Shown piece by piece: positions 7,014 to 11,135 of a stretch of 11,135 bases of DNA (position 1 is the first letter of the stretch; each line of letters starts with the position of its first letter). A program made the translations under genes and the position numbers. Source of the stretch: Candidatus Altarchaeota archaeon (lineage in GTDB: Archaea; Altiarchaeota; Altiarchaeia; JAFGQM01); NCBI GenBank assembly GCA_016935655.1, contig JAFGQM010000028.1, forward strand, positions 1 to 11,135. The letters run 5' to 3'. Under the pieces are notes generated by a model that was given only the letters and a program-made list of their open reading frames with translations, was not told where the DNA came from and ran no database searches.

Positions 7014-7053
7014 TTATTATTCTAGCAATATTGTTATTATTCTAACGATATCG
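7014..7053 (-). repeat. Two tandem 20-bp repeats before the chaperone-copA genes
   Basis: Two 20-base copies lie head to tail with no gap (7014-7033 and 7034-7053, as read on the plus strand). They share their first 11 bases (TTATTATTCTA) and 17 of 20 positions overall. Each ends in an 8-bp palindrome, CAATATTG (7026-7033) and CGATATCG (7046-7053). The 20-base period is about two helical turns, so proteins bound at each copy would lie on the same DNA face. Their place just upstream of the ATG at 7011 overlaps any promoter, which suggests operator sites (inference). Confidence 0.6.
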
Positions 7054-7055
7054 TA

Positions 7056-7082
7056 GTTAAACATGGGGTTTAACTTTAAACC
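7056..7082. repeat. Overlapping inverted repeats between the fusion gene and the chaperone gene
   Basis: Two inverted repeats share an arm: GTTAAAC-N5-GTTTAAC (7056-7074) and GGTTTAA-CT-TTAAACC (7067-7082). The second runs across the stop codon of the upstream fusion gene. They could form an AT-rich transcript hairpin ending the upstream message, or serve as further operator half-sites next to the tandem repeats. The symmetry is seen; the role is open. Confidence 0.45.
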
Positions 7083-8479
7083 ACGTTAACCTCGCCGAAT
7101 ATCATCGCCATCCAGCACGAGAACTGGTACTTCCCGGGCTTTGCCGGCGTGAAAAAAACCTCCTTCGTCTCGCCTGTTTCCACAGGCACATCTATCCCGA
7201 ACTCCGGGAATATCACTTCGTTGGAACATCCGGTGACGCGCTCGCCTATTATTGTCCATTTAACGGGCTTGCCAGCCTCCACCGTGAACGTGTTCGGGAC
7301 GAAATCGTTTCCTATAATCCTCATTGTCATCTCTTGGTACTCACTGGTTTCAAGGAGCTGGTACTGCTCCTGCACAGTAAGATTCATTGTTGGGGCCACT
7401 GGTATGTTGGCCAGCACCACACCCCTGTTTAGCATCACTACCGCCAAGACCAAAACAAGCACGCCAGAGTACCTAAGAAAATTCTTAGACAATATGCTCG
7501 AGAGCTTTGCTACTGCGGATCCATACAGGAACATCAGTGGAATCGTACCTATGCCAAAGACCGCCATGGCCAGCGCACCGTCGACGGCGCTCCCCAAGAG
7601 TGGGACATATGCGAATAGGACTATATAGACCATCCCACATGGCACGAACCCGTTCAAGAGGCCCAATACAAAAGGCCCCCTATTGCCCTTGGAACCCTTG
7701 GCCACAAGCGCGCGCAAAGGGTTCTTGAGACCACCGAGGTTCAACCCCCTGAAGATTGTCAGGACCCCAAGTAGGTTCAAACCCAGTAAGATCATGACGA
7801 AGCTAGCGAGTATTATGAGCAGCCCTTGGGTCTGGAATCCTATGGCCACCAGGGACCCTAAAAATCCGACTACCAAGCCCAGCGCAGAGTAGGTTATGAC
7901 CCTACCTATGTTGTAGGCAAGATGTGGCAGGGGGTTGTACCTCCCCTGAGCCAACCCCGTAGAGTAAGAGAGTACGAACCCCCCGCACATGCCCAAACAA
8001 TGGAACCCAGTCAACAACCCGAAAACAAAAACTAGCCCTAAAGAGGCGCCCGTAAGTATATCCGGATCGAAGCCGATACTGTTGGATACGCTCAATACAA
8101 TAATGACAATGACGGAAAGCCCGGCCAAAACCGCAAGGTTCTTAATCCGTTGCTTTCTCTTGTATCCCTCATCGACAATGGATGCCTTGTAACCCCTTTT
8201 CCTTATGGTGTCGATTATCTCTTCTTCTGATGTCTTCTCCTGGTCGTAGGAGATGCCCGCTGTGCCGTTCTTGTAGCTTATGCCCGCCTTAAACACTCCA
8301 TCCACATTGTCCAGCGCCCTGCCCAGTATCTTCTCACAGCTGTGGCATACCATACCCGAGACAGCAAGATCTATATGCCTCTTGTTTGTCTTAGCCAGAG
8401 AGATGCCACAATAAGGGCAAACCTTGGCAGTCTGGGATATCCCTTTCCCACATTCCCTGCAGAATCTGTTTTCGTTCAT
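7076..8479 (-). CDS. Zinc ribbon - HMA - UreH/SafE-like membrane - cupredoxin fusion protein
   Basis: A 467-residue four-part protein. Residues 7-24 form a CxxC-x10-CxxC zinc ribbon. An HMA domain follows with SGMVCHSC (Cys45, Cys48). Then come about seven TM segments (near 113-135, 146-172, 190-212, 219-241, 268-290, 298-320, 338-357), of which the middle six match the UreH-like/DsbD_2 transporter family, with HCLGMCGG (160-167) and VPCGM (279-283). A C-terminal cupredoxin-like domain (about 385-467) has the form GCSNEV (417-422) and SCWMAMIFG (454-462). Cys418, Cys455, Met457 and Met459 are likely copper ligands. Seven TM would put the ribbon and HMA inside and the cupredoxin outside. The ATG at 8479 follows GGAG (8485-8488) at five bases. 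It is probably a copper-moving membrane protein; direction is not shown by sequence. Confidence 0.85.
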   Translation of the reverse strand: MNENRFCRECGKGISQTAKVCPYCGISLAKTNKRHIDLAVSGMVCHSCEKILGRALDNVDGVFKAGISYKNGTAGISYDQEKTSEEEIIDTIRKRGYKASIVDEGYKRKQRIKNLAVLAGLSVIVIIVLSVSNSIGFDPDILTGASLGLVFVFGLLTGFHCLGMCGGFVLSYSTGLAQGRYNPLPHLAYNIGRVITYSALGLVVGFLGSLVAIGFQTQGLLIILASFVMILLGLNLLGVLTIFRGLNLGGLKNPLRALVAKGSKGNRGPFVLGLLNGFVPCGMVYIVLFAYVPLLGSAVDGALAMAVFGIGTIPLMFLYGSAVAKLSSILSKNFLRYSGVLVLVLAVVMLNRGVVLANIPVAPTMNLTVQEQYQLLETSEYQEMTMRIIGNDFVPNTFTVEAGKPVKWTIIGERVTGCSNEVIFPEFGIDVPVETGETKEVFFTPAKPGKYQFSCWMAMIFGEVNVV

Positions 8480-8518
8480 CAATTCTCCAGCCGATTATGT
8501 TCTTCTTAACCGTTCCTT

Positions 8519-9124
8519 TTAACCTCCGCAGCCACCGCCGCCAACGCCGCATGTGGCACCTGACGAAACGGTTGAAGTCTCTACTGCAGCAGACCCTGAA
8601 GAGGGTGCATCGGACACCTCACTGGCCGGATAGCCGTAGTCGGTGATGGTGTCCAATATTGTCTTCTTGTCCACTACCTGCGGGTCGTAGACGAACTCAC
8701 CGGACCTGCTGGCGAGACTTACAGCCACCGACTTCACGCCGGAAAGGGCTGAAACCTTTCTTTCGATCCCGGCTACACAACCGCCGCATGTCATGCCTTG
8801 TATTGAGGCTGTAAGCTTCTTTAGTTCACCGGAGCCTGCAGCCTGGGGCGTCGGGTCGTTATCTAGAGTACTCAATGTTGTTGTTTGTCCGTCTGTTGAA
8901 GCCAATGCGGCTGTAGAAGTACCGCCCTGGTTCAGCAGGAACGAAACCGCCACTACGGCTAAAACGACCACCAGCCCGACCATGACATGCCTGCCATGGG
9001 CGCCCAAGGGCTTGGATGCTGGAGTAGACACTTTAGCCTTGCCCTTTGTCATCAACTCCCCACACTCTTCACAGAACTTAAAACCCTCTCCGACATTTGT
9101 TCCACAATTTTTGCATTTCACCAT
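8519..9124 (-). CDS. Zinc ribbon - TM - HMA protein with Cys/Gly tail
   Basis: First gene of the copper cluster, 201 residues. An N-terminal zinc ribbon (Cys4, Cys7, Cys18, Cys21) is followed by one TM segment (about 47-65) and a Ser/Thr/Ala-rich linker. An HMA domain (103-168) carries GMTCGGC (Cys113, Cys116). The chain ends in a flexible tail with two more Cys (192 and 199) among glycines, a possible second soft-metal site. With the ribbon inside, the HMA domain would face outward, an unusual side for a domain that is normally cytoplasmic. The ATG at 9124 is chosen over one at 9145 because AGGAGG (9130-9135) precedes it by five bases and the ribbon starts at once. It is 39 bases upstream of the fusion gene and probably in one transcript with it. 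Confidence 0.85.
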   Translation of the reverse strand: MVKCKNCGTNVGEGFKFCEECGELMTKGKAKVSTPASKPLGAHGRHVMVGLVVVLAVVAVSFLLNQGGTSTAALASTDGQTTTLSTLDNDPTPQAAGSGELKKLTASIQGMTCGGCVAGIERKVSALSGVKSVAVSLASRSGEFVYDPQVVDKKTILDTITDYGYPASEVSDAPSSGSAAVETSTVSSGATCGVGGGGCGG

Positions 9125-9129
9125 TTTTG

Positions 9130-9150
9130 CCTCCTGGGGCCACAAGCCCC
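9130..9150 (-). promoter_or_regulatory. Strong ribosome site with a GC hairpin just upstream
   Basis: AGGAGG (9130-9135) sets the start of the first copper gene. Directly upstream in the leader, GGGGC (9146-9150 on the minus strand) can pair with GCCCC (9136-9140) across a five-base loop. The hairpin touches but does not cover the ribosome site, so it may fix access or message stability. Any control role is speculative. Confidence 0.4.
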
Positions 9151-9185
9151 GATTATGAGATGGTTATATCTGCAGTGTTACAACT

Positions 9186-9213
9186 GGTATATGTTTGTAT
9201 GAAACTAGTTTCA
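9186..9213 (-). promoter_or_regulatory. Promoter and 14-bp palindromic operator of the copper cluster
   Basis: TGAAACTAGTTTCA (9200-9213) is a perfect 14-bp palindrome. Five bases downstream on the minus strand is a TATA-like box ACATATACC (9186-9194), which would start transcription near 9164 and leave a leader of about 40 bases including the AGGAGG site. A second AT-rich candidate, GATATAACCA (9161-9170), is nearer the gene. A palindrome directly upstream of a TATA box suits an activator or a repressor touching the TFB site. Function is inferred. Confidence 0.55.
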
Positions 9214-9242
9214 GTGGGGTCGAAACTTTGAACCTGCCCAGT

Positions 9243-9430
9243 CTAGGACCTCTCAAAAGCCCGGTGGGGGCAGCCGATTACACAAAAGGAGCATCACGTG
9301 GTTCAGCACACTCCCCAGAGCCCACACCCGGGGCATTGAAGCCTTTTTGTGATATGGCCCCCTGAGGGCAGCGCTTTATCATGGGGCAAGGATGGTCCTG
9401 CGGGCACAAGGACGGATTGACTCTTATCAT
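9243..9430 (-). pseudogene. Small two-cluster ferredoxin gene broken by eight extra bases
   Basis: Reading down from the ATG at 9430 gives MIRVNPSLCPQDHPCPMIKR, then CPQGAISQKGFNAP. This is the start of a roughly 60-residue archaeal/bacterial ferredoxin with an unusual first site CPQxHxCPxxxxCP. After GECAE the frame runs into EPRDAPFV and a TAA (9278-9280), giving a 50-residue product. Another frame carries on with CSFCVIGCPHRAFERS and a TAG at 9243-9245. Leaving out the eight bases 9294-9301 joins the halves to ECAECSFCVIGCPHRAF, a perfect CxxCxxCxxxCP iron-sulfur motif, 59 residues in all. The ATG lies seven bases after the stop of the regulator gene, with GAGGG overlapping that stop, so it belongs to that operon. 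The second cluster site is lost as written, and the truncated form may be non-functional. Confidence 0.8.
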
Positions 9431-9437
9431 CCTACCC

Positions 9438-9938
9438 TCATTTGTTCTTCAAAACCACTGCGTTGCTCATGCCCCTTCTCCTCCGTTCCAGCAGATTCCT
9501 GGCCTCTAGTCTGTCCAATATCCGGCTGACCTTTACCTTCGGCATCTCGCTTTTTTCAACAAGGTCGCTCTGGAACATGACGCCGTCCGAAGAGGCCAAA
9601 AGCTCGTATATCCTCTTTTCCTCACCGTTCAATGAGGAGATGACCTTCCTCCAGTTGTCCGCTGACTCGGATTTAAGCTTCGAGGAGCGGAAGTCTGAGA
9701 AAATCAGGTAAGCGCCGGCGATTGCCAAGACCGCTGATACCGTATAGCCCAGGTATATCTCGATCGGCAACGTGTTCACGCTGTGGGGGCAGAACCCGCC
9801 GACCTCGTCTGCGCCGCAGTCACACTCGGCATTGTTCAGTTCCATTATCCTGCCGCCTATTGAATTTATCAAAAGGGCCAAGATTACGGCTACTACGATA
9901 AGGCCTGAGCCGATTAGTGTATTCCTTGCGAATTTCAT
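9438..9938 (-). CDS. Membrane-anchored winged-helix regulator with a Cys/His loop
   Basis: A 166-residue protein with two TM segments (about 9-28 and 59-81) followed by a MarR-like winged helix-turn-helix (about 97-164: LNGEEKRIYELLASSDGVMF, then SDLVEKSEMPKVKVSRILDRLEARNLLERRRRG). The loop between the TM segments holds Cys39, Cys41, Cys50 and His52 (ECDC...FCPH), a likely metal or thiol-redox site. The C-terminal DNA-binding part must be inside, which puts the loop outside. Two-TM winged-helix proteins with a Cys-bearing loop occur in other archaea, but their signals are not established. A TATA-like box lies 26 bases before the ATG (leaderless). Its gene reads toward the copper cluster with the ferredoxin remnant between, making it the best candidate regulator. 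Confidence 0.8.
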   Translation of the reverse strand: MKFARNTLIGSGLIVVAVILALLINSIGGRIMELNNAECDCGADEVGGFCPHSVNTLPIEIYLGYTVSAVLAIAGAYLIFSDFRSSKLKSESADNWRKVISSLNGEEKRIYELLASSDGVMFQSDLVEKSEMPKVKVSRILDRLEARNLLERRRRGMSNAVVLKNK

Positions 9939-9959
9939 ATTAATATTCCCGACTTTTCG

Positions 9960-9967
9960 AATTTAAG
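9960..9967 (-). promoter_or_regulatory. TATA box of the regulator gene
   Basis: CTTAAATT on the minus strand is centred about 26 bases before the ATG at 9938 and is preceded by a run of C (BRE position). No Shine-Dalgarno sequence is present. A 10-bp AT palindrome (ATATTAATAT, 9937-9946) covers the start codon; autoregulation is possible but unproven. Confidence 0.5.
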
Positions 9968-9989
9968 GGGGGGTTTTAACATACAACAT

Positions 9990-10958
9990 CTACAAGACGC
10001 CGAATTCCCAGCCTATGCCCCTCTTCAATGCCGATTCATAAACATGGTTCGCCAAGGAGATGTCCTGTATGGAGAGGCCCGTAGAGTCAAAGACTGTTAT
10101 CTCGTCACCCGTCCGGCCCTTCTTCTTGCCTATGACTATGTCACCCAGGGTGGAGTAGATATCCTCCCTTGTTATGATGCCCTTCTCCAAAGGCACGTTA
10201 ATCTCGCCGGAGTGCGACGCCTGCTCCCAGTCATCGATGACGAGTTTCGCATCCTTGAGTATCCGCGGGTCCAGCTCCTCCTTCCCCTTTGCGTCGGCCC
10301 CTATGGCGTTTATATGCGTCCCGGCCCTTATCCACTCCCTTTTGACGATGGGCGTCCTGACGGGGGTTATTGTGCTCAATATCTCATTCGAGCAGACCTG
10401 CTTCAGGTCTCCTTTCCTTATGGCAATCCCGAGCCCCTTCATCTCCTTCGCAAGGTTCTCCACCGCCCCGTCGCGAACATCTGACACCAAAATCTCGTCC
10501 AGGTCCCTGACTACCGAGATTGCCTTTATCTGCTGCTTCGATTGCACACCCGCACCCACGACGCCGAGGCTGCTACCCTCCTCTTTGGCCAGGTACTTGG
10601 TCGCGATTGCCGCAGCTGCCCCTGTCCTCAGGGAGGTTATATACGTCCCGTCCATCATCGATATGGGCTCTCCGGTCTTTGGGTCGTTGAGCACTATGAC
10701 GGCCATTACCGTTGGGAGGCCCTTGTTCCTTGTATGGACGTTCACGATCTTGGTCCCTGCGATGTCGGCCCTGGCAAGATAACTGGGCATTATCCTCAAG
10801 TCGCCCTCATGCCGCTCAAAGTTAAGATACTGCTTTGGGGGCATCTGGACCGTCCCATATGCGTATTCCTTAAACGCCCCTTCGACTATGTCGATTATCT
10901 TGCCAAAATCCTCGAGCGGAAGAAGCCCCTCGACGTCGGATCTCTTAAGAAGTAGCAT
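9990..10958 (-). CDS. Ornithine cyclodeaminase / mu-crystallin family; possibly alanine dehydrogenase
   Basis: A 322-residue NAD(P)-dependent enzyme of the OCD/mu-crystallin family, of usual length. Visible family marks are R55 and K70 (DLRIMPSY...GTKIVNVH) at the substrate carboxylate and catalytic positions, RTGAAAA (111-117), the Rossmann loop GVVGAGVQ (132-139), INAIGADAKGKEELD (216-230) and the closing FDSTGLSIQD (290-299). The family includes ornithine cyclodeaminase, the archaeal alanine dehydrogenase of Archaeoglobus, ketimine reductases and opine-like enzymes, and sequence alone does not separate them here. A TATA-like box at 10982-10993 is about 30 bases upstream of the ATG. It is divergent from the TrpB-like gene, and no functional link with the copper genes is evident. 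Confidence 0.88.
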   Translation of the reverse strand: MLLLKRSDVEGLLPLEDFGKIIDIVEGAFKEYAYGTVQMPPKQYLNFERHEGDLRIMPSYLARADIAGTKIVNVHTRNKGLPTVMAVIVLNDPKTGEPISMMDGTYITSLRTGAAAAIATKYLAKEEGSSLGVVGAGVQSKQQIKAISVVRDLDEILVSDVRDGAVENLAKEMKGLGIAIRKGDLKQVCSNEILSTITPVRTPIVKREWIRAGTHINAIGADAKGKEELDPRILKDAKLVIDDWEQASHSGEINVPLEKGIITREDIYSTLGDIVIGKKKGRTGDEITVFDSTGLSIQDISLANHVYESALKRGIGWEFGVL

Positions 10959-10981
10959 TTTGCCCGTATAATTTCAAGGCA

Positions 10982-10993
10982 CCATATTAAAAA
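10982..10993 (-). promoter_or_regulatory. TATA box of the OCD-family gene
   Basis: TTTTTAATATGG on the minus strand is centred about 30 bases before the ATG at 10958, predicting a leaderless or very short-leader transcript. It is part of the 100-base divergent promoter region shared with the TrpB-like gene. Confidence 0.5.
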
Positions 10994-11007
10994 TGTCTGG
11001 GCCCTCG

Positions 11008-11016
11008 ATTTTTATA
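11008..11016 (+). promoter_or_regulatory. TATA box and ribosome site of the TrpB-like gene
   Basis: ATTTTTATA (with G following) is centred about 47 bases before the ATG at 11059, predicting a leader of about 20 bases. That leader carries GTGAGG (11048-11053), five bases before the ATG, so unlike most first genes in this window this one appears to be translated with a leader. Confidence 0.5.
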
Positions 11017-11058
11017 GATTTTTACGCTAAATAGCTAACTCCTTCTTGTGAGGCTAAA

Positions 11059-11135
11059 ATGGAACAGACAAAGATAATTCTTGACGAAAACGAGATCCCG
11101 AAGAAATGGTATAACATCGCTGCCGACTTGCCGAC
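11059..11135 (+). CDS. TrpB-like (TrpB2 type) tryptophan synthase beta chain, N-terminal fragment
   Basis: Twenty-five codons are visible: MEQTKIILDENEIPKKWYNI followed by AADLP. The string EIPKKWYNI-x2-DLP is the characteristic start of the TrpB2 class of PLP-dependent tryptophan synthase beta chains common in archaea, which make tryptophan from indole and serine. The gene runs off the window, so the PLP lysine and the rest of the class marks cannot be checked. Confidence 0.8.
   Translation, partial: MEQTKIILDENEIPKKWYNIAADLP

Noticed and set aside
9293..9310. In-frame TGA codons in the ferredoxin second half read as selenocysteine
   Set aside because: That frame gives two TGA codons in a row of six and does not match the ferredoxin motif; no SECIS-like element was seen. 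An eight-base insertion explains the data better.
9281..9350. Long-range inverted repeat CACAAAAGG / CCTTTTTGTG as a structured RNA
   Set aside because: The pairing has a bulge and a large loop, and the whole stretch is better explained as the coding sequence of the broken ferredoxin on the minus strand.
10174..10782. A 202-codon open frame on the plus strand
   Set aside because: Antisense to the conserved OCD-family gene; no motif, and its composition mirrors the coding strand.
1..11135. CRISPR array, insertion sequence, prophage or integrase
   Set aside because: No regularly spaced repeats, transposase motifs, terminal inverted repeats or phage genes were found; the only tandem repeat is the two-copy 20-bp unit at 7014-7053.

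Overview
This window reads as archaeal chromosome. It carries aIF2-beta next to a DUF424 gene, an archaeal-type Ogg, a tRNA with a canonical bulge-helix-bulge intron at position 37/38 and no encoded CCA, and TATA-like boxes about 25 bases upstream of many ATGs (leaderless starts). Genes inside operons instead use GGAGG-type ribosome binding sites or ATGA overlaps. The phylum cannot be fixed from this piece; an uncultured or DPANN-like archaeon is possible but unproven.

Layout. 1-508 (minus): start of a DUF424 gene and aIF2-beta. 571-1730 (plus): a nitroreductase overlapping an 8-oxoguanine glycosylase/lyase. 1792-3991 (plus): larC-larE-larB, chained by ATGA overlaps. This is the nickel-pincer cofactor pathway, but LarC has only its N-terminal part and no larA is present. 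3996-4427 (minus): a membrane-anchored Cys-rich dockerin-like surface protein. 4513-4615 (plus): intron-containing tRNA-Thr(UGU). 4618-9124 (minus): a four-gene copper-handling cluster. 9243-9938 (minus): a membrane-bound winged-helix regulator followed by a broken small ferredoxin gene that was found by reading the gap by hand. 9990-10958 (minus): an ornithine cyclodeaminase/alanine dehydrogenase family enzyme. 11059 to the end (plus): the start of a TrpB-like gene.

The copper cluster is the most interesting part. All four proteins carry exactly one HMA domain with a CxxC site: a zinc-ribbon/TM/HMA protein with a Cys-Gly tail, a zinc-ribbon/HMA/UreH-SafE-like membrane/cupredoxin fusion, a free 70-residue HMA chaperone, and a Cu(I) P1B-ATPase. 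Predicted topology places HMA domains on both sides of the membrane and the cupredoxin outside, which suggests a relay for Cu(I) (or Ag(I)) through the envelope. The free chaperone and the ATPase lie in one reading frame, separated only by a TAA, and the ATPase starts at a TTG behind a GGAGG site. The chaperone therefore looks like the first metal-binding domain of a two-domain CopA, split off by a stop codon. Its promoter region holds tandem 20-bp repeats and further inverted repeats; the promoter of the whole cluster holds a perfect 14-bp palindrome. The only regulator visible is the upstream winged-helix protein, whose loop between two TM segments carries a CxC...CxH cluster. It is a candidate metal or redox sensor.
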